From Aristolochia californica (taxonomy: Eukaryota > Streptophyta > Magnoliopsida > Piperales > Aristolochiaceae), in assembly GCA_029961685.1 (NCBI GenBank), contig JARWKL010000003.1:13279782-13343781 (forward strand): DNA of 64,000 nt, written 5' to 3'. This document shows positions 1 through 10,019 of the stretch, piece by piece. Position 1 is the first letter of the stretch, and every line of letters starts with the position of its first letter. Under the pieces are notes generated by a model. It was not told the DNA's origin. It searched no databases and saw only the letters and a program-made list of their open reading frames with translations. The translations under genes and the position numbers were made by a program.

Positions 1-146
1 ACATAGCATGAGTTTATGGAAAAAATTAACCTCACTTATCTTTTCATGGTTGAATATCTTCCTTCAAGAGCAACTTGCATGTGACCTTCAAAGGCACATA
101 AGCATCACTTCAATGTGGGAATCCTAGATTCTACATTCAGATACCA

Positions 147-552
147 TATAGAATTTATGACTCCATCATATTGATCTCGAGGAGGGAGAGAAGAAGAAGA
201 GGAAGAAGAAGAAGAAGGAAAGAAGAGAGAAAGGAGATAGAGTTTAAAGCTCGACTACCAAAAGAAGGGAAAGGAGAACTTGGATGACTTTGAGAAGAGA
301 GGAGAGGACTTAATTCTCTACCTCTTAACCAAGGGCCTCTATTTATAATTTTAGAGAGTGTGTTACAATGACTACAATGCCCTTAGGGCTACAATCTTTA
401 CAAGAGAAAAGACATATATAGACATGTATCTCGTCAACTAATTTCATCTTCATGCCGTCTTTATGAGAAATCTTCTTATTTACTAAGATGCCACTTCTTG
501 GACATGTGGGCTTTCTTCCTTGGACGTGTGGGCTTAAGCCAATCTTCTAACA
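147..552 (-). repeat. LTR of a minus-strand retrotransposon, internal part off the left edge
   Basis: On the minus strand the block starts TGTTAGAAGATTGG and ends next to a degenerate primer site at about 135-146, the complement of a tRNA-Met-type PBS (CAGATACCA on the + strand). It has an A/T-rich TATA-like stretch near 340 and purine-rich repeats near 190-230. It interrupts a copia integrase frame exactly after the residues LINQIP, so it is a later insertion. Its partner LTR would lie outside the window, so the target duplication cannot be checked. Confidence 0.7.
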
Positions 553-2381
553 AGGAATCTGATTAATCAAATATAATTCAATTTGAAAAGCTTCAACCTC
601 AAAACTAGTTGGAACATTACTTTCATATAACAATGATAATCCGGTATCAACTATGTGTCTATGTTTTCTTTTAGCTATTCCATTTTGTTCTGAAGTATAA
701 GGAATAGAGAGATAATGAAGAATTCCATATTGAATGAAATAAACTTTAAAAAGAGAGTTTATATACTCACATCCTCCATCAGAATGAAATACCCTTGATC
801 CCGTAAGAAAATTGATTTTCCACCATATTTCAAAATTTAACAAATGTTCCAAATCTTAGCCTTTAGAGGATACATCCACACAAATCTATTGTAATCATCA
901 ACAATAGTAATATAATATTTGAATCCAAATTTAAAAATGAAAGTACAAATCATAATGAACCACTTCAAGTGGCTTAGTAGCTTTATGTTCAATACGATCA
1001 AAAGGCAATTTAGTTTGTTTTACGATCAGACAACTAACAGAACTGTCTAAAAAAAACTAAAATTAGGGATTAGTTTTTGTCTAACTAAGGATGAAATCAT
1101 AGTTGAAGATGAATGACCATATCTTCTATGCCACAACATAAATTGTGATTCTTTTGTGACTCTAAAAGCTTTTTTCTTCTTGAAGAAACATATATAGACA
1201 ATTAAACACTGGTCTGGATTATTCCATTATGTGTGTTCTTCACATGAAAATAATTTGGATGAAATTCCATAAAAAAAATTTATATTTTGTAAACTTTGAA
1301 ACTAAAATGAGATTTTTTTATTTGTGGAACTAAAAGAGAATTTTTAAGGTAAAAGGAACCAATAGAGGATGGTAGTTGAATTTGTCCTTTTCCTTCAATA
1401 GAGAGAACATTACCACCTCCCACTCTTACTCTTTTTTATCATTTATAAGGAGATAGGTTTGAGAAAATACCTGGATTGTTTGGTATATGTGTTGTAGCAT
1501 CAGTATCAGGAAGCTACTGTGAGTCCTCTTTTGGTTCAGAGATGGATAGAGTTGCTAAAGCACTTGAAATATTTTCAGCTTGGTAATTTTAATTGAACTG
1601 ATGAGAACATGTATTAGCAGTGTGATTGGGTTTATGATAAACTTGACACCAAATCCTATTTTATGAGGTAGTGGATGATTGATGTTTCTTGTTGTAGAAT
1701 TGACCGAAAGTATTATTTCTTAATTGGGCGGAGTTGTTATGTTTAGGGGACTTACCAAAATTTGGGTAGAATATTGATTGTTGCTTATTGTCTTTGATGA
1801 GTTGTTGGCAAAAAAAAATTCACCATCATGGCTGAAAATGTACTTCAAAGTATTTGATTTATCCGAAGGTCATGACTTTGGAGTATTGATAGAATTTCTT
1901 CATGATTTGTCAATGGAGGTCAAGCAAGCATTGTTGAAACCAAGGATTCATATGAAACATTTATCCCATGGAGAAGCCGAAAAGATTTGTCCTCTTCTGA
2001 AATAGGACTTTGTATGGCTACTGAAATGTCACATATTCCTTTGAATTTTGTGACATAGTCATTCAAAGTTTGATCCTCCGTCTTCTTCATTATTTTTAAA
2101 GTTTGATGGAGGTGCACCTCTCATTCCTTTGAGTGATTTGAAAAAATCATTTCTCAATTTTACCTTACATCCCCTGCAGTCTTGAGTCCAACCACATGGC
2201 AAAGGACTTCTTTGGCCACTATAGCATTGGACCAACTAACAAGTAATTGGTCTCTAAGCTCCCATTCTATGATACCATAAGAAAATTCAAGCCACCATGA
2301 ATGAGTGAATGAATGAGTGCAGGAATGAGAGAGCATTAAGACATTCAAGACCAAAACCAAAGAGAGAGAAAGCCATGGCAA
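553..2381 (-). pseudogene. Ty1/copia gag-pol relic (copia-1), gag to integrase
   Basis: This is a decayed copia polyprotein read on the minus strand. In order: a gag N-terminal piece (WELRDQLLVSWSNAIVAKEV, about 2290-2160), a gag UBN2-like piece with DYVTKFKGICD and ISEEDKSFRLLHG (2117-1920), a degenerate zinc knuckle (CQVYHKPNHTANTC, about 1665-1600, second Cys changed to Tyr), a protease remnant with DTDATTHIPN in place of the usual DSGATxH (about 1510), a GAG-pre-integrase motif LWHRRYGHSS (about 1135), and an integrase core with HSDGGCEY and YTSEQNGIAKRKHRH (852-553). Several stops and frameshifts separate these parts. The integrase is cut at 552 by the LTR to its left. No reverse transcriptase remains here. 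The assignment to copia is firm because gag, protease and integrase come in copia order. Confidence 0.88.
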
Positions 2382-2936
2382 GGGACAAATTTTTTATGTG
2401 TATTGAATGAATTATAGAAGGCCTAAAAATATTTATATAGGTTTTTCAAAAATATTAAAGGAGAAATAAATCACAAGGACTTCCTTTTACAAGTTGTAAT
2501 CTAGGTGTTTTTACATAATTACATAAATAAATTCAAAATAGAGTTCAATCATTCCTTTCTTCTTCCTTTGATTTTTGGATCTTGATCTTCTTTCTTTGAT
2601 TGAGTAATTTGAGATAATTTATCTCCTTGATTGATTTGATTATGATTTGTAGAAGATCCTTGAGTTGGATGTCGTGGGACCCACATGTGAGAGATTGAAG
2701 GGATAGAATTCTCTAGAACGATGCATGGGGATGTCGTCTTTTGAGTGGAGGTGGACATCACCCATTGCATGGTTTTACATGGGTGATTTGTCCCTCTTTG
2801 CCTCTGGTGCCACCTTTAAATTAACATGGTTTTCCTTTGTTGTGGAGAGCTTTGGTTTAGCTTGGAATAATGCATCTTCTTGTACTTGTCTTTGTATGTT
2901 CATATATTTTTGTTGTTTTTCACTCACCAACTCTCC

Positions 2937-3740
2937 TCCAAGATGGAAAACTGCTATGAGGAGGAAATGGCTGCCTTATATAGTAGTCATACATGGGAAT
3001 TGATTTCATTACCACTTGGGGAAAAGTTTGTAGGTTGTTGATGGGTGTTTATTATTAAACACAATCTGGATGGGTGTGTTGTTCGATTGATGGGAAGATT
3101 GGTTAGTTAAGGATTTACTCAGACATATAGTATTGATTATGAAGCAACATTTTCTCTAATTTCCAAACTTATAACACATCCGATTTCTCTTCCTGGCAAC
3201 TCTAACTGGCCTCTTCATCCAATAGATGTGAAAAATGTCTTCCTTAAAGGTGATCTCCTACATGCTTCAACCACCTGATTTTTTGGTTGATAGAGAGAAA
3301 TGGAGTAGACTTAAGAAGTCACTCTGTAGCCTCGAGCAATCTCCTTGAGCATGGTTTGATAGATTAAGTAAAGTAGTTTGTGGGTTTAGTTTTAAGCTGT
3401 CTAAAAATGGATCATTCTGTGTTTGTTAGATAGACTAACAAGGTGTTATTCTTTTAGCTATTTAAGTAGATGGTATCATTCTCATTGGGAATGGTTAAAT
3501 GGGCATTCTCCAGTTAAAGGGAAACTTCTACAAGTTTTTTCAAACTAAAGATCTTGTACCCTTGAAATATTTTCTTGGAATTTAGGTGTAACTATCTCAA
3601 ACTGGAATTGTTTTATCCCAAAGAAAGATGTATTGGAAATAATTTAAGAAACAAGAATGCTTGGTTGTAAGCCCCTTAACGGTCCATACTCCTTAACACT
3701 CGTATGCACCCGAATGTCAAATTGTGTCCAGAGTCCTTAA
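2937..3740 (+). pseudogene. Ty1/copia reverse transcriptase relic
   Basis: This + strand fragment matches the copia RVT_2 domain through several frames. It opens with PRWKTAMRRKW, continues with VGCRWVFIIKHNLDG, then GFTQTYSIDYEATF, then WPLHPIDVKNVFLKGDL, and a catalytic region reading VDGIIL where an active enzyme has YVDD. The catalytic Asp is therefore lost, and there are many in-frame stops. Integrase lies in the opposite orientation to its left, so it belongs to a different insertion from copia-1. The family call is sure; the exact ends are approximate. Confidence 0.85.
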
Positions 3741-4689
3741 ATGAAATTGATGTTGGGAATTTTTTAAATGTTGTCTGTATGGAAGGTCTGTTGGGTCCGA
3801 ATGACTTTCAGATATATCATTTTTGAGTCTCTTCTGGTGGTTCCTATGTTGTGAGATTTTACTAGTTTCTAGTGAGCTAAGTTACTGTTTGTTGCTCTCA
3901 CACCCATTTGAACATGTCTCAAAATCTTTTTTTCTAGCACTAGAGTCTCTACTCTCAATTAGAGGCTTACCTCAATAAAATTAGTTTGGTGTTAATCTGT
4001 AGCATAAAAGAGTAAAGTTATCAACAGGATTCTTTACATATATATATATGGTGTCAACTTGTTGGAGCTCGACCTCAATTCATGATTTTAGATTCCTGTA
4101 AACCGTTGGCTTTGAGCCAGTAAATTAGTAAGCGAAGGGAAATCATAGGTGGAAGACTGTGGATCAAAGCATACATGTTTTCAATTTTTAGTTGAAGGCT
4201 TTTCATGCAATTATTTCATCATATTCTGTTTGTTTAACTTGGTCTACATTCTTTGTTTTTTCCTCTTTGATCAAAAGAATCATAGGTCCATAGAGATTTA
4301 TAGATTACGAGACATAAAAAGTCGTGGCTTAGTTGCTTGTGCTTTCAAATTTTTTATAGTAGTCCATGCTTTTATATTTTTCTTCTAAATATCAACGTAT
4401 ATTTAATTCTATGTGACATTTTCTTCTCTTTGGGCTTTATGATTTCCTATTGCATATGAAACTTTGTTAGAAGCTAACATGCATGTCCATCTATCGATTG
4501 AAATGATAAATTAGTAATCCATTTCCATTGCAGAAAAAATATAAAACCAGAAACACATTTAACATTTTACCAGGCTTATCAATCATTTCACAATTTCCAA
4601 TGTATTGAGCAACAAAAACCCACATCCAAGCTTATGTCTCTTTCTCATCTTCAAACCAACATTATCTTGGATCTCCTAGGATCTAGATT
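3741..4689. other. Unassigned AT-rich intergenic stretch
   Basis: No convincing coding pattern. The one ORF at 4149-4388 is rich in Phe, Ile and Cys with no family motif and looks like chance. A short (TA)n run lies near 4039-4049. The right end passes into the tail of a copia RNase H relic. Confidence 0.5.
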
Positions 4690-5114
4690 TTTTTCCATTC
4701 ATTTTCCTCTTCAAGTTAGGTTTACTCAGTGACCTTCTCTATTTTATTTTTTCAATGTGTTTTATCTTTTTATTTAACATTGGATGTGTACCAATATGAA
4801 TACCTTTTTCATTGTCACAATGAAGTTGCATTGGGGTCTCCACAGAAAAGTCAAATTCTATAAGGATTGAAGCCATAACATCTCATTAATTGCTTGTGTC
4901 ATAACCCTGTATTTACCATATGTACTACACCAAGCTACAACACTCTGTTCCTTACTGTACCAGGTCACTAGATTGCCACCAACCATTGTACAAAAACAAA
5001 AAGTAGATTTTTTATCATCAAGAGAACCTATCCAGTCTGCATTTGCAAATCCTTAGTCTTTAAAATGCTCATGGTTCTTATACAATAAGCCTTGTCTTGG
5101 ACTCTTCTTCAAAT
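4690..5114 (-). pseudogene. Ty1/copia RNase H relic, 3' part of a split gene
   Basis: Read on the minus strand, the fragment runs RYLKKSPRQGLLYKNHE, then NADWIGSLDDKKST (copia RNase H usually reads ADWAGSxDDRRST), then VGGNLVTWYSKEQSVVA, and a decayed C-terminal region. Stops are frequent. The frame is broken at 5114 by element A1, and the missing upstream codons resume beyond A1 at 8520. It is a well-supported pseudogene of an older copia insertion. Confidence 0.88.
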
Positions 5115-5119
5115 ACCTC

Positions 5120-5456
5120 AATTGAATTTTTAGAAAAGACAAATACTTCACTAACTTCTTGTAATTTGAGTACATGAGCCTCTATTTATAAAAGATGAAA
5201 CAAGTAGAATCTAATTACAATTAAACTGCCCCTGTCTCAGTTACACCCAAAGTTAAACACTAAAGGACAAGTCCTAGAATAATTGAATAACTGAATATAA
5301 ATAGAAGATTAACATAACTAAACCACCTTTAACTGAGACTCTTTTGTGAGACTTCCTCTTATGAGACTCAATAAGACTCCACCATAATAATTTTCGCTTT
5401 ATATGACATCTTGCTATGAGAGACATGCAAGACTCTTCCATACTTGCTCTTCAACA
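5120..5456 (-). repeat. 3' LTR of element A1
   Basis: About 337 bp, matching 8177-8514 with many point differences (for example both carry versions of gagtacatga..ctctatttata and ttaactgagactctt). The outer end reads AATTGAATTT where the partner has TGTTGAATTT, so its terminal TG has mutated. The inner end is TCAACA. Confidence 0.85.
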
Positions 5457-7175
5457 TTCCCCCTCTAGCAGGAGTTTATAACTTCAGAATGCAATAAAAA
5501 ATTTCTTGGTCTTCAATCTTGGTCTACAATCTTCATCAGATAATTTTTTTCATAGATGTTAAATCTTCATCATTTGTTCTCCTCCTTTCTCGAATATTTT
5601 GGTCACATAAAAATTACCAAAACATGTGGAACAAAATACCTCTTTCTTGCACTTCTTATTTTACTTCTCCCTCTCAAGCTAGGGATAAAAGGGACATAGA
5701 GACCCAACTTGGACAAAACACAATATGGGTGAATAAAATCATTCCTAGCCATATGACAAAGCTCCCTACACCAGTTAAAATGGTCAGAGTTTGAAACACA
5801 CTCCACTCTATTTTAAAGGTGAAAAATACTTTCAGACACAACAAAGAGACTACCCACTTTTTAAAGGTAGTTCAAACTCAAATCACCTCTTGGGTGGAAT
5901 AAAAGACTTGACTCATGTTGGATATTGGACACTCTCCTATAATTTTTAGGTAGTGGGTTTAGGCATTGCTCTGAAGTGATAAAAACACAAGAAGATAAAC
6001 TGAAGAAATACCAGAGGAAAACAACTTTAACTGGAAGGAGGCAACTATGCAACACTCATACTTCTAAATGAATCTAGAATATGACCCTTCTTATTGAAAG
6101 AAATAGGGGCGACTATCATGGTAAAACTTAATAAATTTGACCAAATATAACTTTTTTTTGTGTGACTACAATTTTTGGAGTTGACCATGCATAGGATACA
6201 AAATCAAGTAACAAAAATGCAAAACTTGAAAAGAACATCGAAGTAGGAAATGTTTGCATACCTTGAATGAGCACATCATGGAGTGATTAATTCTTATCAA
6301 AATTTTCTAATTAGAAGAAACAATTGGCTAAAAACTAGGATTCAAGGATAAAAGGAAACTCAATTCATGCCAATGCAAGGAGAGATAATAGGAGATAAAA
6401 TAGGAAAAAAAATGAGAGATTTGTTTTTTGAACATACCTTTGGCACTTATGATATCAATATCTCCAAAAATATAGCCTAGAATAATAAAAAATTTATTTC
6501 TCAATAAACTAGACTCAAGGATTTTTGAATTGATACCAAATTTGACATAAAAAGCTTAGTTCTTGATTCTTTTATGACCTTTGAATTTTATTTATTATGT
6601 AGCTTGACCCTTGCCGACTCCAATGTGAATATCTCCTTAAATATAAATCAAGTTGACATGAAAGTTTTTCCTTATAAAACTAGACTTTGATACCTTTCAT
6701 CCAAATATAAAATTTCATTAAATATACTTATTTTGGGACAAATAATCTGATATATTTTGGACTCTTTATTCTGGTCATACTAAGTACTCTTTCTCCTTTG
6801 GCCAGCATGACCAATGACACTTCTGAGCTTGATATCTTCAAGTAAAAAGCTCAGATTGAGAATTAGTTGGATAGGTAAGAAAATAGACTTATAGATATTT
6901 ATTTTAGTATACAATTCTTTACATAAAGCCTCCTTATTGATGGTATAAAATGGCTCGAACATTGTAACTTTCTTGCAGTCTGACCTTTATTGCTTCAAAT
7001 ATCGATTTCTCTTTGTATAAAACTCTGATTGCCAAAATTATTTTTGTGTTGGAAATTAGACTAGAAGTTATTTCATTTAATATATAATTTTCAATATTAA
7101 AAGTTCAATATGGAGGTGTGAATGTCAATAAAAAATCAAGTAGGGGGACATGAAAGAAAGAAAAAAGATAATATG

Positions 7176-8080
7176 TGTAAGCACCTAACCAATACAACCC
7201 GAAAAGACTAGTCAATTAAGGTGCAGAAAGCCAAGTCTTAACACAGACCACAAACACTAACACCCACCCTATCAAATGCAAATGCAAAGTCCCCCAGCCA
7301 AATATGCGAACGCGCGGGGATTCGAATGCGGGACGTGGGACAAACCTGCTCTGATACCATGTTAGTACCTAACCAATGCAACCCGAAGACTAGTTGATTA
7401 AGGTGTGGCAAGCCAAGTCTTAACACAGACTACAAACACTAACACTCACCTCGCCAAATGCAAATGCAAAGTCCCCACGCCAAACATGCGAACGCGCGGG
7501 GATTCGAACGCGGGACGTGGGACAAACCTGATCTGATACCATGTAAGCATCTAACCAATACAACTAGAAAAGACTAGTCGATGAAGGTGAAGATAGCCAA
7601 GTTGTTATGGTCCAGGGTTAGATACATATGCCTTCCGCTCCTAACAGGCCGGTCTTTTGGGTAGTATTGGCTAGGTGCATAACTTTTGGTATCATAGCAG
7701 GCGCTACATCTTGAGTTCGACTCCCCGCCTGCACAGGCGACCACAATCCCCGGACGTTCCCCAAAGGCTCTCGTCACTGTGTTAATGCCATTGTGGTCGT
7801 CAGCTCGGGAGGGTGGGGTGTACTGTTATGGTATTGGGTTAAGTACCTATGCCTTCCACTCCTAACATGCCGGTCTTTTGGGTAGTATTTGCTAGGTGCA
7901 TAACACAAGCCTTAACACTAACACCCACCTCGCCAAATGCAAATGCAAAGTCCCCGTGCCAAGCATGCGAACGCGGGACGTGGCGTGCCTAGCTTAAGCA
8001 CCTAACCAATACATCCCTTAAAAGACTAGTCGATTAGGGTGCGGAAAGCCAAGTCTTAACACAAACCACAAATACTAACA
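7176..8080 (-). mobile_element. Tandem array of a miniature LTR element (SMART/TRIM type, family 1)
   Basis: Read on the minus strand this is LTR-internal-LTR-internal-LTR-internal-LTR. The LTR copies are about 7176-7262 (87 bp), 7360-7444 (85 bp), 7542-7602 continuing at 7911-7921 (split by a nested element), and about 8004-8080. Each runs TGTTAGT(G/A)..TTAACACAGAC in complement and has TG..CA ends. Internals of about 80-97 bp begin with the PBS TGGTATCAGAGCAGG (TGGTATCAGATCAGG in one copy) and end in a purine tract such as GATAGGGTGGG. The array is flanked by atatg at 7171-7175 and 8081-8085, so it inserted as one unit or grew after insertion. There is no room for any protein: one full element is about 270 bp, in the range of the smallest known plant LTR elements. 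It lies inside element A1. Confidence 0.87.
7603..7905 (+). mobile_element. Miniature LTR element (SMART/TRIM type, family 2), 303 bp, complete
   Basis: Two 82-bp LTRs (7603-7684 and 7824-7905) both begin TGTTATGGT, share CGGTCTTTTGGGTAGTATT, and end GCTAGGTGCATAAC plus one base. The left LTR is followed within 2 bp by TGGTATCATAGCAGG, one mismatch from a tRNA-Met PBS. The right LTR is preceded by a purine-rich tract containing GGGAGGGTGGGG (7808-7819). The flanks caagt (7598-7602) and caagc (7906-7910) look like a 5-bp target duplication with one later change. It interrupts the third LTR of the family-1 array in the opposite orientation. The internal part (139 bp) codes for nothing. LTRs, PBS, purine tract and duplication are all visible, so the identification is strong. 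Confidence 0.87.
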
Positions 8081-8176
8081 ATATGAACCTAAACTACTAG
8101 GATGATTGATAAAAAAATAGATCACATTATCTTTGAGGGTTGACCGAGTCAACTCACAAAACCCACTCTAATACTA

Positions 8177-8514
8177 TGTTGAATTTCTGGAAACAAGAAA
8201 TACTTTACTAACTTCATGTAATTTGAGTACATGAACGTCTATTTATAATAGAGGAAACTAGTAGAATCCAATTAAAATTAAACTGTCATTGTCACAGTAA
8301 CACCCAAAGTTAAACACGAAAGGATAAGTCCTAGAGCAATTGGATAAATGAACATAGATAGAAGACTAACATAACTAAAACACTTTTAACTGAGACTCTT
8401 CTGTGAGACCTCCTCATGTGAGCCTCCTACAAAACTCCACCATAATAATTTTGGCTCTGTAAGACTTCTTGCTACGAGAGACATGTAAGACACTTCCATA
8501 CTGACTCGTCAACA
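8177..8514 (-). repeat. 5' LTR of element A1
   Basis: About 338 bp, starting TGTTGAATTT and ending CGTCAACA in + coordinates. Next to it (8162-8176) the + strand reads ccactctaatacta, the complement of a PBS with a few changes. It is followed on the right by acctc and the older copia frame. Confidence 0.85.
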
Positions 8515-8519
8515 ACCTC

Positions 8520-8660
8520 AATATCCTTTCAAGAGTTTACCAATGAGAAGATTGATGTTTATGTATAAAATGACTGATAACACTGACAATAAAAGAAACA
8601 TTAGATATCTGAAGGAAGTGCTAAGCGATAACAGAGATCACATGAAACATTAACTCTTCA
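8520..8660 (-). pseudogene. Ty1/copia RT/RNase H junction relic, 5' part of the gene split by A1
   Basis: On the minus strand the reading is ISNVSFIVSVISHFIHKHQ, then a short gap and TLERILRYL. Copia elements have the pattern (I)xFAVSVVSxFMxxPxxxHWxAVxRILRYLK at this place. The last codons (RYL) join directly to KKSPRQGLL on the far side of A1 at 5114. One stop replaces the residue after HW. Upstream of 8660 the similarity fades. Confidence 0.8.
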
Positions 8661-9050
8661 TGGTGATATGACTATTCTTATCATCTTGTCAGAGGAGGTC
8701 CATAAAAGGATCTAAATTAGGAAATTGTCAATGAAGGAGTGATACATGACCTAGAGTGCTACAAGAATTCAAAGATAAAATGGAAAAAGAAAAGAAGAAA
8801 GATAATGTTATTAATCGACAAAAAAAATGAAAAACATGAAAAAACCAATATAGAAGGATGACAACATTGCTATCATCAACTACTGGGTCTAAGACCATAA
8901 AAGTAAACGAATGGAAGGGCTTTCACATGTTTGGGAAGAGTTTATTCAGGTAATGCATTATCTATTTTGATTTATTGCATAATAGGCTTTGGATAATATT
9001 TTTGTTAAGTGTTATTTTTATACTTTCTTTTTTTGCGTAGAAAAATAAAG

Positions 9051-9583
9051 ATGTCAAGTACTTTAGAAATAAAAGTTTTTGTAACTATGAACTCCTCTAT
9101 ACCATAGTTGGAGAAAAATTAACAAGAAGAAATTTTTTTGCTATGGCAGGAACTAAAAGTGAAACAAATGAAACAACAAAAGTTAGTCATAATGAGCAAG
9201 ATAAGTGCAAATATGATATGATGGTGTAATGGATTCATGGGCTACACAAACGCTTGGATCAAGTGAGGGTGCTGACTCGACTAGTAGCCATAGACAAGGC
9301 CGATAAACTAATTTGTTGAGAAAGCTTAAACATCGAGCTCGAGTAATGGGGGAGATGGATGAAGCAATGGTGGCTTGTATTGAACATTTTTCTGCTGAAA
9401 TTCAAAAAATTGTATAAGTTGGGAATGGTTGTAAAGCAAATAGATAGATTGGTGCTATTCAAGAAATTTCTGATGTAGACACAAACCTTTTCTGCCATAC
9501 TCCTTTGTTGGATACAAATGAAAAGAAGTGTTATTTGTTCGATATGATATTGGAAAATGGATTTTTTGAAGTTCCTCTATGAG
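9051..9583 (+). pseudogene. Harbinger ORF1-type Myb/SANT-like protein, C-terminal remnant
   Basis: The + strand reads DSWATQTLGSSEGADSTSSH, then LLRKLKHRARVMGEMDEAMV, IEHFSAEIQKIV and IGAIQEISDVD before ending at a TGA near 9583. A serine-rich linker followed by a charged helix and a final IxxIxEIxD-like helix is the usual tail of the plant Myb/SANT-like partner of Harbinger transposases. Three or more stops interrupt it. The DNA-binding N terminus is not clearly recoverable. Its place about 440 bp upstream of the transposase supports the call. Confidence 0.6.
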
Positions 9584-10019
9584 GAAAGTAGAAATAGGAG
9601 AATGTAATAGGAGGATATCATGTTAATTTGTTTGTATTATAATCACTATGTTGTGGATTTTTTTTTAATTTTCTTTTATTTTATGATTTATCTTGTTGAC
9701 AATGTGAATGACTATTTTATTTTTAAAATTTTTAGTTATATATGTGGATTTTCATGTTGGTATCAATGAATTCTTAATTTTTATATGTTTTTATATAGTT
9801 TGGTATTGATATTTTATCATTATATAGGTGTCGAGATTCTCATGATTATTTACAGTGAGGGCGCTACTGTTGCTTTAGGAGCAATAACATATTCTCTAAT
9901 TATTATATCAATTTACTTTGATACTATATCTTCACCTTAAAAAAATTGGATTGTGTGGAGGGGCTCATATACGCTTAATGTTGTAGCATAATGAATATTT
10001 TTTTCGATGTGTTTATAAG

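Larger units (their letters stand above)
5120..8514 (-). mobile_element. Non-autonomous LTR element A1 (LARD-like), with nested miniature LTR elements
   Basis: Two similar LTRs (5120-5456 and 8177-8514) flank an internal region with no retroviral protein domain. The direct repeat acctc occurs at 5115-5119 and 8515-8519 and fits a 5-bp target duplication. On the minus strand a degenerate PBS follows the right-hand LTR (about 8163-8176), and a purine tract (CTAGAGGGGGAA on the minus strand) precedes the left-hand LTR. The internal region is about 2.7 kb, of which 905 bp is a later insertion (7176-8080). Long stretches match the internals of A2 (25298-26897) and A3 (32197-34679), including minus-strand 6960-6780 and 5880-5640. 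Having no coding capacity, it would have depended on proteins from another element. It sits inside a copia RNase H frame. Confidence 0.88.

Noticed and set aside
7650..7800. Possible tRNA gene or tRNA-derived SINE
   Set aside because: A box-B-like motif is present, but no cloverleaf can be drawn and the text is explained by the miniature LTR element with PBS.
7176..8080. Cassandra-type TRIM with 5S rRNA sequence
   Set aside because: No 5S rRNA-like internal promoter is visible in the LTRs, and the LTRs are far shorter than in Cassandra.
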